This document shows, piece after piece, positions 34,836 to 47,197 of a stretch of DNA of 64,000 nucleotides (the stretch's first letter is position 1; every line of letters begins with the position of its first letter). The stretch is from Streptomyces sp. NBC_01260. GTDB taxonomy: Bacteria; Actinomycetota; Actinomycetes; Streptomycetales; Streptomycetaceae. Both the position numbers and the translations under genes were made by a program. Location of the stretch: positions 3,534,001 to 3,598,000 of the forward strand of contig NZ_CP108464.1 of assembly GCF_036226405.1 (NCBI RefSeq). Direction: 5' to 3'. The notes beneath the pieces were generated by a model. That model was not told the origin of the DNA, searched no databases, and worked only from the letters and a program-made list of their open reading frames with translations.

Positions 34836-35813
34836 ATGGCCACCTCCGTCCGCCGCCGTGGCCTCACATTCGGCGCGCTCGCCCTGACCGGCGCACTCGC
34901 ACTCTCCGCCTGCGGCTCCTCCGGCTCCGGCGCCAGGAGCGACGGCTCCTCGTCGGCCGGTACGACGCACACCATGAAGACGGTGATGGGTGACGTGAAG
35001 GTTCCCGCGCACCCGAAGCGGGTCGTGGTCCTGGACACCGGTGAGCTGGACTCCGCGCTCACCCTCGGCGTGCGGCCCGTCGGCGGGACGCACTCCGCGA
35101 CCGAGGACGGCTTCCCCGCCTATCTGCCGGCGGACAGGACGAAGGACATCAAGGAGGTCGGTGAGATCGCCAACCCCAGCATGGAGACCGTCGCCTCCCT
35201 GAAGCCGGACCTGATCCTCACCAGCAAGGTCCGCGACGGCGAACGCTACAAGCAGCTCAGCGCGATCGCCCCGACCGTGATGACGGAGTCCACCGGATCG
35301 GCCTGGAAGGAGAACTTCCAGGTCCACGCGGAGGCGCTCGGCAAGCAGGCCGAGGCGAAGAGGGTCATCGCCTCGTACGACGCCCATGTCGCGAAGGTGA
35401 CCGCGGCGGTCGGCGGCAAGAAGAAGGCGGCGGCCACCGACGTCAACTTCGTGCGCTTCGTCGAGGGCGCGGACATCCGCATCTACGGCAAGCAGAACTA
35501 CATCGGCTCGATCCTCGCCGACCTCGGCATGGGCCGCCCCGCCATCACGGACAAGGCCAAGGACGGCTTCTCCTACGACGTGTCGCCCGAGAAGATCGAC
35601 CTCGCGGACGCGGACGCCGTCTTCACCTCGACGTACGGCGACCCGGACAAGGCGGGCACGACCCGGACGATGAGGAGCGGGCTGTGGAAGGGGCTGAAGG
35701 CCTCCAAGGACGGCAAGGTCTTCAAGGTCGACGACCGGCTGTGGATCGCGGGCATCGGCTACACCGCCGCGGACCGCATCCTCGACGAGTTCCAGACGAA
35801 GATGACCGGCTGA
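34836..35813 (+). CDS. Siderophore-binding lipoprotein
   Basis: 325 residues. The lipobox LSAC places a lipidated Cys at 26. HPKRVVVLDTGELDSALTLGVRPVGG and LKPDLILTSK are typical of class III periplasmic-binding proteins for ferric siderophores, close in style to Streptomyces CdtB/DesE. A single helical linker (residues 150-190) joins two lobes. The gene ends the uptake operon; no siderophore biosynthesis gene is adjacent, so the ligand may be a xenosiderophore. Confidence 0.9.
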   Translation: MATSVRRRGLTFGALALTGALALSACGSSGSGARSDGSSSAGTTHTMKTVMGDVKVPAHPKRVVVLDTGELDSALTLGVRPVGGTHSATEDGFPAYLPADRTKDIKEVGEIANPSMETVASLKPDLILTSKVRDGERYKQLSAIAPTVMTESTGSAWKENFQVHAEALGKQAEAKRVIASYDAHVAKVTAAVGGKKKAAATDVNFVRFVEGADIRIYGKQNYIGSILADLGMGRPAITDKAKDGFSYDVSPEKIDLADADAVFTSTYGDPDKAGTTRTMRSGLWKGLKASKDGKVFKVDDRLWIAGIGYTAADRILDEFQTKMTG

Positions 35814-35864
35814 CAAGGCGTCACGGACATGACCCGGCCCGGCTCGTCAGGGCCGGGCAGCCCT

Positions 35865-35895
35865 TGACGGCCGGGCTGTCACAGCCCGGCCGTCA
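35865..35895. terminator. Perfect bidirectional terminator
   Basis: TGACGGCCGGGCTG (35865-35878) and CAGCCCGGCCGTCA (35882-35895) form a 14-bp perfect stem with a TCA loop. The stop codon of the convergent minus-strand gene is inside the right arm. Confidence 0.85.
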
Positions 35896-36984
35896 CGCCC
35901 GCCTTCGCGCCCGCCACACCAGGTAGAGCGCGGAGGCCACGGCCGCACCCCGCACCGCCCACGGCCAGGTCTGGCCGATCGCCGGGGCCATCTGCCCGTC
36001 CCCGATGGGCGTGCCCCACCGGCCGTCCATCCGGCCCCACAGCCAGACGAGGGCGCCCGCCGCGACCATCCCGGGCAGCCCCATCGCCACCCATTTCGCC
36101 TCCGCGCGGGACAGCTTGCGGGAGCTGTACGCGATCAGCCAGCCGCCCGCCAGGGCCAGCAGGGAGCCCATCACCGCTCCGGTCACCAGCAGTGCGGCGG
36201 CGAGCAGCAGCAGGGGGTGCGAGAAGCCGCGGGGCGCCCCGCCCCCGCCGCCCCGGGCGCGGCGCAGCCTGGGCCGCCACCGCCGTCGCGGAGCCGCCGG
36301 CTCCGCGGACTCCTCCTCGCCGTCCTCGCCCTCCTCCCACTCCTCCTCCGGCTCCCCGGACTCCTCGTCCTCGGCCGCCCCCGGCGGCCGCAGCACCGCC
36401 GGGATCTCCACCCCGCCGCGGAAACCCGCCACCGCGGTTCCCTCGCCGAACTCGCCGAACGGGCCCGGTTCGACGCGCCACCAGTCCGTCTCGCTCCCGG
36501 ACGGACCCAGTTCGTCCGTGCCGGCGCGGTGCGGCGCGGCCGGCCCGCCCCCGGCCGGCACCCCGGGGGACGCCCCGGACGCCTGCGCCGGCAACTCCGA
36601 CGCGCCCTTGCCCGAACTGTCTTTCCGGCCGTCCCCGCGGCTGTCCTTGCGGCTGTCCTTGCGGAGCTTCGGCCTGCGTGGCCGGGGGACGCCGGGCGCC
36701 TTCGCGGGACCCGGCTCCGGCTCCGGCGCCTGCGGCAGCGGCACCGATCCGTCGGCCGACGAGGCCGCCGCCGCGACCAGTTCGTCGGGGGTACCGAGCT
36801 TCCCTATGATGCGGCGCACCGCCGCAGGCGTGTCCGCGGCCTGCTTCACGCGCTGCCGGTCGATCTCGCCCCGCAGCGCCGACACGAGCCTCATCCGGGT
36901 GCCCGAGGACAGCTGTTGCTGCTGTGCCATGTCCCCGACCCGGCTCAGGTAGTCGTAGACCAGCTGATCGCTCTCGATCCCCAC
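35893..36984 (-). CDS. Membrane protein with long charged linker
   Basis: 363 residues from GTG 36984. The N-terminal 85 residues look folded: ESDQLVYDYLSRVGDMAQ and LSSGTRMRLVSALRGEIDRQRV...RRIIGKLGTPDELV resemble the short helical domain seen at the N-terminus of several actinobacterial membrane proteins. Then come about 170 disordered residues with alternating Lys/Asp and Glu-rich runs, and three to four C-terminal membrane helices. I do not recognise a function. It is divergent from the helicase-associated gene. Confidence 0.75.
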   Translation of the reverse strand: MGIESDQLVYDYLSRVGDMAQQQQLSSGTRMRLVSALRGEIDRQRVKQAADTPAAVRRIIGKLGTPDELVAAAASSADGSVPLPQAPEPEPGPAKAPGVPRPRRPKLRKDSRKDSRGDGRKDSSGKGASELPAQASGASPGVPAGGGPAAPHRAGTDELGPSGSETDWWRVEPGPFGEFGEGTAVAGFRGGVEIPAVLRPPGAAEDEESGEPEEEWEEGEDGEEESAEPAAPRRRWRPRLRRARGGGGGAPRGFSHPLLLLAAALLVTGAVMGSLLALAGGWLIAYSSRKLSRAEAKWVAMGLPGMVAAGALVWLWGRMDGRWGTPIGDGQMAPAIGQTWPWAVRGAAVASALYLVWRARRRA

Positions 36985-37059
36985 GCGATGGTTCCCCTCT
37001 ACCGCCCTGCGACGACGGTAGCGCCCTCGGGCCCGTCCGGAGCGACTACCGTGGGACGG

Positions 37060-39513
37060 ATGGGGATGACCACACCACCGCGGACGCTGGCCGAGGCTCT
37101 GCGCGCCCGGGACGACGAGTCGTTGGCCGGGCTGCTGCGTGCCCGGCCCGACCTGCTCAGCCCCGTGCCGGGCGACATCACCCAGCTCGCGACGCGGGCC
37201 GGCACCCGTGCCTCCGTCGTCCGCGCCCTGGAACACCTCGACCGGTTCGCCCTGCAGACCGCCGAAGCACTCGCGGTCGCGCCCGATCCCGCTCCGTACG
37301 ACACCCTGCTCGGCCTGCTCACCGGCGACGGCCGGGACGACGGCGAGCATCACGGTGACGCGGGCGCCGCCATCGTGGACGCGCTGCCCGGGGCCCTCAC
37401 CACCCTGCGCGAACAGGCCCTCGTCTGGGGGGAGGACGAACGGCTGCACCTGGTGCGCACCGCCCGCGAACTCCTCGCGCCGTCACCGCAGCACCCCTCC
37501 CCCACCGGCCTCGGCCCGACCGTCGCGGAGGCCACCGCAGGCATGTCGCCGGGCCGGCTCCAGGAGATCCTCACCGCGGCCGGGCTGCCCGCCACCTACG
37601 ACCCGGTCTCCGCGGTGACCGCCCTGGCCGGGCTCTTCACCGACCGGGCCCGGATGGGCGAACTCCTGGACACCGCCCCCGTGGAGGCGCTGTCGGTGCT
37701 GGACCGGCTGGTCTGGGGCCCGCCGTACGGCGAGGTGACCCCGAATCCCACCCCGCCCGTGAAGTGGCTGCGCGACCGCGGACTGCTGCTGCCCGTGTCG
37801 ACCCGGACCGTCGTGCTGCCGCGCGAGGCCGCGCTGCACCTGCGGGCCGGGCGCGCCCACCGGGTGCCCGAGCCGCAGCCGCCCGCCGTGGCCTCCGTGG
37901 CGGAACGCGATCCACAGGCTGTGGACAGTGCGGCGGCCGGCCAGGCGTTCCTGTCGGTGTCCACCGTCGAGGAGCTCCTGAAGAGCTGGAACGGCGGCGG
38001 CCCCGCCATACTGCGGGCAGGCGGCCTCAGCGTCCGCGAACTGAAGAAGACCGCCGCGGTGCTGGACGTGTCGGAGCCCGTCGCCGCGTTCTGGATCGAA
38101 CTCGCCCACGCCGCCGGGCTGCTGGCCTCCGACGGCGAGGCCGACGAGCGGTACGCGCCGACCCCCGCGTACGACGACTGGACCGAACTCCCCGCCCAGG
38201 ACCGCTGGGTGCGCCTCGCCACCGCCTGGCTCGCCGCCACCCGCACCCCGGGGCTGGTGGGCGGCCAGGACGCCAAGGGCCGCGCGCTGTCCACCCTCGG
38301 CCCCGACCTGGACCGCTCCGCCGCCCCCGAGGTCCGCCACCGCGTGCTGGCCCTGCTCACCGCGCTGCCCCCGGGCACCGCCCCGGACCCGGAGACCCTG
38401 CTCGCCCGGCTCCGCTGGGAGCGCCCGCTGCGCGGCGCCTCCGCCTCCGCCGGGGACACCACCGACCTGCGGTCCCGGATCGCCCTGTGGACGCTGAACG
38501 AGTCCGAGCTCCTCGGCATCACCGGCCGCGGCGCGCTGGCCTCGCAGTCCCGCGCCCTGCTGTCCACCGGCCCCGCCGAGGCCGCCGCCCGGCTCGCCCC
38601 GCTCATCCCGGAGCCCCTGGACCACGTGCTGCTCCAGGCCGACCTGACCGCGGTCGCGCCGGGCCCGCTGGAACGCCCGCTCGCGGACATGCTCGCCACT
38701 GTCGCGGACATCGAGTCGAAGGGTGGCGCGACGGTCTACCGGTTCACGCCCGGTTCCGTGCGACGCGCCCTGGACGCCGGGCAGTCCGCCGCCGACCTGC
38801 ACGCCTTCCTCGCCACGCACAGCCGCACGCCGGTGCCGCAGCCGCTGAGCTACCTCATCGACGACGTCGCCCGCCGCCACGGCCATCTGCGGATCGGCGC
38901 CGCGTCCGCGTATGTGCGCTGTGACGACGAGGCCGTCCTCAACGAGATCCTCGCCGACAAGCGCTCGGCCACCCTGCGGCTGCGCCGGCTCGCCCCCACC
39001 GCCCTGGCCGCGCAGATCGACCCGGCCTCGCTCCTGGACGGCCTGCGCGAACTCGGCTACGCGCCCGCCGCGGAATCCGCCGACGGCGACGTCCTGATCA
39101 CCCGCGCGGGCGCCCGCCGCACCCCGCCCCGCTCGGCCCCCGTCCCCGTCCCCGAGGGCCCGCCGCTCCCCGACCCCACCCTGCTGGGCGCGGCGGTCCG
39201 GGCCATCCGGGCCGGTGACACGGCCGCCACGGTCGTCCACAAGGACACCGGCCCCTCGGCCCCCGGGGACGCGCTGCCCCGTACGACGTCGGCCGAGACC
39301 CTGGTCACCGTCCAGGCCGCGGCGATGACCGGCTCCGCGATCTGGATCGGCTACGTGAACGCGGAGGGCGCCGCCAGCCAGCGCGTGATCGCCCCGGTCC
39401 GCGTCGAGGGCGGCTATGTGACGGCGTACGACCACACGGCCGACGAGGTCCGCACGTACCCCCTGCACCGCATCACGGGCGTGGCGGAACTGGCCGACGA
39501 CCAGCAGACCTGA
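37060..39513 (+). CDS. Helicase-associated (XPB N-domain-like) protein
   Basis: 817 residues from ATG 37060 (GGGACGG upstream). It matches the actinobacterial 'helicase-associated' family typified by Rv0862c: winged-helix segments in the N-terminal half, then near 500-690 a domain similar to the N-terminal DNA-damage-recognition part of XPB (LDHVLLQADLTAVAPGPLERPLADMLATVADIESKGGATVYRFTPGSVRRALDAG), and a WYL-like beta-rich C-terminus (WIGYVNAEGAASQRVIAPVRVEGGYVTAYDH). It has no Walker motifs, so it is not an ATPase. In mycobacteria it sits next to the XPB gene; here they are 5.8 kb apart. Confidence 0.85.
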   Translation: MGMTTPPRTLAEALRARDDESLAGLLRARPDLLSPVPGDITQLATRAGTRASVVRALEHLDRFALQTAEALAVAPDPAPYDTLLGLLTGDGRDDGEHHGDAGAAIVDALPGALTTLREQALVWGEDERLHLVRTARELLAPSPQHPSPTGLGPTVAEATAGMSPGRLQEILTAAGLPATYDPVSAVTALAGLFTDRARMGELLDTAPVEALSVLDRLVWGPPYGEVTPNPTPPVKWLRDRGLLLPVSTRTVVLPREAALHLRAGRAHRVPEPQPPAVASVAERDPQAVDSAAAGQAFLSVSTVEELLKSWNGGGPAILRAGGLSVRELKKTAAVLDVSEPVAAFWIELAHAAGLLASDGEADERYAPTPAYDDWTELPAQDRWVRLATAWLAATRTPGLVGGQDAKGRALSTLGPDLDRSAAPEVRHRVLALLTALPPGTAPDPETLLARLRWERPLRGASASAGDTTDLRSRIALWTLNESELLGITGRGALASQSRALLSTGPAEAAARLAPLIPEPLDHVLLQADLTAVAPGPLERPLADMLATVADIESKGGATVYRFTPGSVRRALDAGQSAADLHAFLATHSRTPVPQPLSYLIDDVARRHGHLRIGAASAYVRCDDEAVLNEILADKRSATLRLRRLAPTALAAQIDPASLLDGLRELGYAPAAESADGDVLITRAGARRTPPRSAPVPVPEGPPLPDPTLLGAAVRAIRAGDTAATVVHKDTGPSAPGDALPRTTSAETLVTVQAAAMTGSAIWIGYVNAEGAASQRVIAPVRVEGGYVTAYDHTADEVRTYPLHRITGVAELADDQQT

Positions 39514-39599
39514 CGGCCCGGGGTTCGGGTCCGGGTCCGGGTTCCGGGGCGCGGGGTTCCGTCCGGTGCCTCTCCGGGGCGTCTCCTCGGTGCGGCCGG

Positions 39600-42197
39600 T
39601 CAGGGCAGGATCTCGACGTACCCGTCGGTTCCGTGCACGCGGATCCGCTGCCCGTCCCGGATCAGCCGGGTGGCCCGCTCCACGCCCACGACGGCCGGCA
39701 AGCCGTACTCCCGGGCGATCACCGCGCCATGGGTCATCAGGCCGCCCACCTCCGTCACCAGGCCCGCGATTCCGACGAACAGCGGCGACCAGCTGGGGTC
39801 CGTGAAGGTCGTGACCAGGATGTCGCCCGCTTCGAGGTCGGCCTCCGCCATGTCAAGGATGACGCGGGCCCGCCCCTCGACGGTCCCGGCGGAGACCGGC
39901 AGGCCGGCGAGGGCGCCGGCCGGCACGTCGTCGCGCCGGTACGCCCCGGTGACGGCCTCACCGTCCGATGTGAGCACCCGGGGCGGTGTCAGCGCCTGGT
40001 ACGACCGGAACGCGTCCTTGCGCTGCTGGATGAGCCGGTCATCCACCTGGTGCGAGCGCACCACGTCGCGCAGTTCCTGGAACGTGAGGGAGAAGATGTC
40101 CTCCTTCTCGGCGAGCACATGAGCCTGCACGAGGCGCTCGGCCTCCTCCATCAGGGCCCGCTTGTAGACGAAGTAGCGGCTGACGATGCCGTACTTCGGG
40201 TACTCCCGGTACCCGGCGAAGGCCCTGACCCGGTCGATCATCCGCTTGGCCTCGTCGGCCTTCCGGTCCCCGTCCGGCAGGGCCCGCAAGCGGGACAGCA
40301 CCTCCTGTTCCTTCTTCCGCGCCTTCTGCCGCCCTTCCTCGAAGCGCCGCTCGGCGGCGCCCGGTTCGAAGATCCTGACGTTGTCGAGGATCACGGGCAC
40401 GAGCGTGCTGGGGCGCTCGCTCCACCGTGGCCTGGTGATGTCGATCTCGCCGACGCAGCGCATGCCGTACCGGTCGAGGTAGGCCTCCATGGCGTCGCGC
40501 GCTTCGGCCCCGCCCGCGAGCTTCGCCAGCCCGTCCAGGAAGCCGTCGTCCTCGACGCCCTCGAGGAACGCCACCACTTCCGGGTGCGGGCGCACCACGT
40601 CGGCGACGCCGAGCAGCGCCAGTCCCATCTCCGACGTGATGTTGCCGGGCGCGGACAGCGTGAGCGTGTCAGCCGCGTTCTTCTCGCCCAGCCACTCCCG
40701 CAGCTTGTCGTTGAGCCACCACGTGGCCTCCATGCCCGCCATGATCGCCTGGATGTTCAGCGGATCGCCGAGGACTCGCCTGTGCTCCTCGAAGGCCTCC
40801 AGCAGGAAGTCGAACAGCGCCGGTCCGGACTTCGTCCGGATGTCGCGTTCCAGGGCGGCGACGGACACCTGGCTGCGCTCGATCAGCTCGGCGACGATGA
40901 CCGGATCGGGCTCGGCCGGGGCGGACCGGACGACGGGCGGCGGCCCGCCGGGACCCGCGTCCGGGAGTGACGGGACGAAGCCGTCGCGGTCCAGGACGGT
41001 CTCCAGAGCGTCCCTGACCAGCGGATCACCCCTCCCCATGATGTCCAGGAGGGCGGCGCGGCTCGCGGGCGAGGCCAGGCGCCCGGTGACGTCGACGAAC
41101 AGCCTCCCGCCGGCCTCGTGCATCGGCACCATGGCCGTCAGCTGCCACATGGAGAACCCCAGGGGCTTCATGGGGTCGGTCATCATCTGCTGATGACCGA
41201 CGGAGACGTAGACGTGATTGTCCCGGTCGTCGGTCTCGGGGATGGGGAACAGGGTCGTGATCGGCCGGCTCTGAACGATCTGGAAGTCATCGTCGGCCAG
41301 GCACCATTCGATGTCCTGCGGGCGGCCGAAGCGCGCTTCGATCCGCCGCCCGAGCTCCACGAGACGCACGACCTGCCCATCCGTCAGCGACGGCTGCTCC
41401 TGCCGCCCCGCGTCGATCGCCACGTCCCGCGTACCGCCGGCCGGCAGGGCGTGAACGGCACGGTGTTTGGCGGCGATCGCCCTGGCGACGATCTCGCCGT
41501 CCCGCACCGTGAAGACATCCGGGTTCACCAGGCCGGAGACCAGGGCCTCGCCGAGGCCGAAGCCGGCGTCCACGGTGGCGACCTTCCGGTTGCCCGTGAC
41601 GGGGTCGGCCGTGAAGAGGATGCCGGACGCGTGCGGGAGGACCATCTGCTGGACGACCACGGCCATGTGGACCGTGCGGTGGTCGATGCCGTGTTGCCGG
41701 CGGTAGTTCACGGCCCGCTCGGTGAACAGCGAGGCCCAGCACCGGCTGATGTGCTGGAGGACCGCCGTCGGCCCCACGATGTTCAGGTACGTGTCCTGCT
41801 GGCCGGCGAAGGAGGCCGTCGGCAGGTCCTCCGCCGTCGCGCTGGACCGGACCGCGCAGGCGGCCTGCCCGCCGAGCCGGCCGAGCGCGCCGGTGATCGC
41901 CGCCGCGAGATCGTCCGGGACGGCGATCCCTTCGATGGTCCGGCGGATCCGCGCGCTGAGCGTGCGGATTCCCTCCCGGTCGTCCGGGTTCAGGCACGAC
42001 AGCTGATCGAGCTGATCGGCCATCGACGGCGCCCCGGCCATGACCCGCCGGAAGGCGTCCGTCGTCACGCAGAAGCCGTCCGGCACGCGGATGCCCTCGA
42101 TCCGCGACAGCCCGCCCAGGTGCGCGCCCTTGCCACCGACGACCGCGACCTGTGTCTCGTCGATCTCCTGAAGGTCCAGCACATACTGCGCGGTCAT
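39600..42197 (-). CDS. rph: Rifampin phosphotransferase
   Basis: 865 residues, the length of known Rph enzymes. An ATP-grasp domain (about 1-320; GGKGAHLGGLSRIEGIRVPDGF, AVRSSATAEDLPTASFAGQQDT, IEWCLADDDFQIVQSRPITTL), a helical rifamycin-binding domain (about 330-750) and a phosphohistidine domain with GGLMTHGAVIARE, His near 823, match the family; Listeria Rph uses His825. The enzyme inactivates rifamycins by moving the beta-phosphate of ATP to the drug's C21 hydroxyl. ATG 42197 follows GGAGG. A rifamycin-associated element lies 130-150 bases upstream, which indicates inducible resistance. Confidence 0.92.
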   Translation of the reverse strand: MTAQYVLDLQEIDETQVAVVGGKGAHLGGLSRIEGIRVPDGFCVTTDAFRRVMAGAPSMADQLDQLSCLNPDDREGIRTLSARIRRTIEGIAVPDDLAAAITGALGRLGGQAACAVRSSATAEDLPTASFAGQQDTYLNIVGPTAVLQHISRCWASLFTERAVNYRRQHGIDHRTVHMAVVVQQMVLPHASGILFTADPVTGNRKVATVDAGFGLGEALVSGLVNPDVFTVRDGEIVARAIAAKHRAVHALPAGGTRDVAIDAGRQEQPSLTDGQVVRLVELGRRIEARFGRPQDIEWCLADDDFQIVQSRPITTLFPIPETDDRDNHVYVSVGHQQMMTDPMKPLGFSMWQLTAMVPMHEAGGRLFVDVTGRLASPASRAALLDIMGRGDPLVRDALETVLDRDGFVPSLPDAGPGGPPPVVRSAPAEPDPVIVAELIERSQVSVAALERDIRTKSGPALFDFLLEAFEEHRRVLGDPLNIQAIMAGMEATWWLNDKLREWLGEKNAADTLTLSAPGNITSEMGLALLGVADVVRPHPEVVAFLEGVEDDGFLDGLAKLAGGAEARDAMEAYLDRYGMRCVGEIDITRPRWSERPSTLVPVILDNVRIFEPGAAERRFEEGRQKARKKEQEVLSRLRALPDGDRKADEAKRMIDRVRAFAGYREYPKYGIVSRYFVYKRALMEEAERLVQAHVLAEKEDIFSLTFQELRDVVRSHQVDDRLIQQRKDAFRSYQALTPPRVLTSDGEAVTGAYRRDDVPAGALAGLPVSAGTVEGRARVILDMAEADLEAGDILVTTFTDPSWSPLFVGIAGLVTEVGGLMTHGAVIAREYGLPAVVGVERATRLIRDGQRIRVHGTDGYVEILP

Positions 42198-42328
42198 CGC
42201 GATTCCTCCGGTTCTGCCGCCACTGGTCCGAGGTCACCGCGTCCCCCGTACGTCGACACCAGCAGATGCACGTCGTGCCCTCATTTCCGCAGGTTGTGGC
42301 CTCGGCCGACGATTCTGCGCCGTGACCA

Positions 42329-42347
42329 GGGTCTTGTGGCAAGCCCC
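42329..42347 (-). promoter_or_regulatory. Rifamycin-associated element (RAE) upstream of rph
   Basis: On the minus strand the 19-mer GGGGCTTGCCACAAGACCC lies 132 bases before the rph start. It matches the known RAE inverted-repeat consensus GGGGCTTGCGGCAAGGCCC at 16 of 19 positions, with both arms intact. RAEs drive rifamycin-induced transcription of rph and helR genes in actinomycetes. Confidence 0.8.
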
Positions 42348-42370
42348 CCGGTGCGCTATATCTTGATAGT

Positions 42371-42394
42371 GGCAAGGAGAGAGCTCTCCTTGCC
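42371..42394. terminator. Perfect inverted repeat between gyrB and rph
   Basis: Arms GGCAAGGAGAG and CTCTCCTTGCC, 11 bp each, around AG. It follows the stop of the leftward gyrB by 140 bases and precedes the rph promoter region; the plus strand continues into a T/C-rich tract. It probably insulates rph from gyrB transcription. Confidence 0.65.
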
Positions 42395-42533
42395 TTTCCC
42401 TTTTTCCGCCGCGCGGTTTTTCCGCCGCCCGATGGAACCGGCCGGCTTCTCGCGAAGCGGTGGGTGAATCGACGTGGTTCGGCAACGGTGTCGGGGCGCG
42501 GGCCCCGTACCGGGTGGTGCGACTTCCGCCGGC

Positions 42534-45329
<2,796 letters not shown>

Positions 45330-46970
45330 GTGTCCTGCCTGATCGTCCAGAGCGACAAGACGCTGCTCCTCGAAGTCGACCACGAGCAGGCCGACGCCTG
45401 CCGCCGCGTGATCGCGCCCTTCGCGGAACTGGAGCGCGCCCCCGAGCACATCCACACCTACCGGCTGACCCCGCTCGGGCTGTGGAACGCCCGGGCCGCG
45501 GGACACGACGCCGAGCAGGTCGTCGACGCCCTCGTGAAGTACTCGCGCTACCCCGTACCGCACGCGCTGCTCGTCGACATCGCCGAGACGATGGGCCGCT
45601 ACGGCCGCCTCACGCTCTCCAAGCACCCGGTCCACGGACTGGTGCTGACCTCCACCGACCGGCCCGTCCTGGAGGAGATCCTCCGGTCGAAGAAGGTCCA
45701 GCCGCTGGTCGGCGCCCGGATCGACCCCGACACGGTGGCCGTGCACCCCTCCGAGCGCGGGCAGGTCAAGCAGACGCTGCTGAAGCTGGGCTGGCCCGCC
45801 GAGGACCTCGCCGGTTACGTGGACGGCGAGGCGCACCCGATCGAGCTGGACGAGAGCGGCTGGGCGCTGCGGCCCTACCAGCAGCAGGCCGTCGAGGGCT
45901 TCTGGCACGGCGGCTCGGGAGTCGTCGTGCTGCCCTGCGGCGCGGGCAAGACGCTGGTCGGCGCGGGCGCCATGGCGCAGGCCAAGGCAACCACCCTGAT
46001 CCTGGTCACCAACACCGTCTCCGCCCGGCAGTGGAAGCACGAGCTGGTGAAGCGGACCTCGCTGACCGAGGAGGAGATCGGCGAGTACAGCGGTACCCGC
46101 AAGGAGATCCGGCCGGTCACCATCGCCACCTACCAGGTGCTCACGACCCGCCGCAAGGGCGTCTACGCACACCTGGAGCTGTTCGACTCCCGCGACTGGG
46201 GTCTGGTGATCTACGACGAGGTGCATCTGCTGCCCGCGCCCGTCTTCAAGTTCACCGCCGACCTCCAGGCCCGCCGCCGGCTCGGCCTGACGGCGACGCT
46301 GGTGCGGGAGGACGGCCGCGAGTCGGACGTCTTCTCGCTGATCGGACCCAAACGGTTCGACGCCCCGTGGAAGGAGATCGAGGCGCAGGGCTACATCGCG
46401 CCCGCCGACTGTGTCGAGGTACGGGTCAATCTGACGGACAGCGAGCGGCTCGCGTACGCGACCGCCGAGGCCGAGGAGAAGTACCGGTACTGCGCCACGA
46501 CCGCGACGAAGCGGAAGGTCACCGAGGCGCTGGTGCGCAAGCACAAGGGCGAGCAGACGCTGGTCATCGGGCAGTACATCGACCAGCTCGACGAGCTGGG
46601 TGAGCATCTGGACGCCCCGGTGATCAAGGGCGAGACGAGCAACGCCCAGCGGGAGAAGCTCTTCGACGCCTTCCGGCAGGGCGAGCTGAGCGTGCTGGTC
46701 GTGTCGAAGGTGGCGAACTTCTCCATCGACCTGCCGGAGGCCACCGTCGCGATCCAGGTGTCCGGCACGTTCGGTTCACGCCAGGAGGAGGCCCAGCGGC
46801 TCGGCCGGGTGCTGCGGCCGAAGGCGGACGGGCACGAGGCGCGGTTCTACTCGGTGGTCGCCCGCGACACGATCGACCAGGACTTCGCGGCCCACCGCCA
46901 GCGGTTCCTGGCCGAGCAGGGGTACGCGTACCGGATCGTGGACGCCGACGAGCTGCTGACGGACAACTGA
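45330..46970 (+). CDS. DNA repair helicase XPB
   Basis: 546 residues from GTG 45330 (GGAGG 6 bases upstream). N-terminal damage-recognition domain (about 1-170), then helicase domain 1 with Walker A LPCGAGKT and DEVH box YDEVHLLPAP, the XPB-specific RED motif in LVREDGRESD, and helicase domain 2 with VSGTFGSRQEEAQRLGRVLRPK. Mycobacterial and archaeal relatives unwind DNA in the 3'-5' direction and are linked to nucleotide excision repair. The protein is close to full conservation with other Streptomyces XPBs. It is divergent from gyrB. Confidence 0.92.
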   Translation: MSCLIVQSDKTLLLEVDHEQADACRRVIAPFAELERAPEHIHTYRLTPLGLWNARAAGHDAEQVVDALVKYSRYPVPHALLVDIAETMGRYGRLTLSKHPVHGLVLTSTDRPVLEEILRSKKVQPLVGARIDPDTVAVHPSERGQVKQTLLKLGWPAEDLAGYVDGEAHPIELDESGWALRPYQQQAVEGFWHGGSGVVVLPCGAGKTLVGAGAMAQAKATTLILVTNTVSARQWKHELVKRTSLTEEEIGEYSGTRKEIRPVTIATYQVLTTRRKGVYAHLELFDSRDWGLVIYDEVHLLPAPVFKFTADLQARRRLGLTATLVREDGRESDVFSLIGPKRFDAPWKEIEAQGYIAPADCVEVRVNLTDSERLAYATAEAEEKYRYCATTATKRKVTEALVRKHKGEQTLVIGQYIDQLDELGEHLDAPVIKGETSNAQREKLFDAFRQGELSVLVVSKVANFSIDLPEATVAIQVSGTFGSRQEEAQRLGRVLRPKADGHEARFYSVVARDTIDQDFAAHRQRFLAEQGYAYRIVDADELLTDN

Positions 46971-46996
46971 CCGTCCGGGGGCGGGGGTGCGCCGGC

Positions 46997-47197
46997 TCAG
47001 TGAGTGCGGCGGCGGACGCCCGCCTCCTGCGCGTACTCACCGAGGACGACGACGCCGAACGCGGCCCGTACGAAGATCTTGGCAGCGCGCAGGGCGTCAC
47101 CGGCGCGGTGGCTGTAGTGGTGGCCGGTGGCCGCGGTCGCGCCGTGCGCGGGGCCGGTCTTTCGCGGGTTCAGGAAGACGGTGCTCATGTATTCCAT
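46997..47197 (-). CDS. Small hypothetical protein
   Basis: 66 residues from ATG 47197 (GGAG 4 bases upstream; ATG 47188 is the alternative). STVFLNPRKTGPAHGATAATGHHYSHRAGDALRAAKIFVRAAFGVVVLGEYAQEAGVRRRTH is not a family I recognise; the region around 35-52 could be a hydrophobic helix. It is convergent with the XPB gene, 26 bases apart. Confidence 0.5.
   Translation of the reverse strand: MEYMSTVFLNPRKTGPAHGATAATGHHYSHRAGDALRAAKIFVRAAFGVVVLGEYAQEAGVRRRTH

Noticed and set aside
39514..39599. Short GGGTCCGGGTCCGGGTTCC repeats after the helicase-associated gene as a repeat element or tRNA arm
   Set aside because: Only a few imperfect hexamers, with no cloverleaf and no wider copies.
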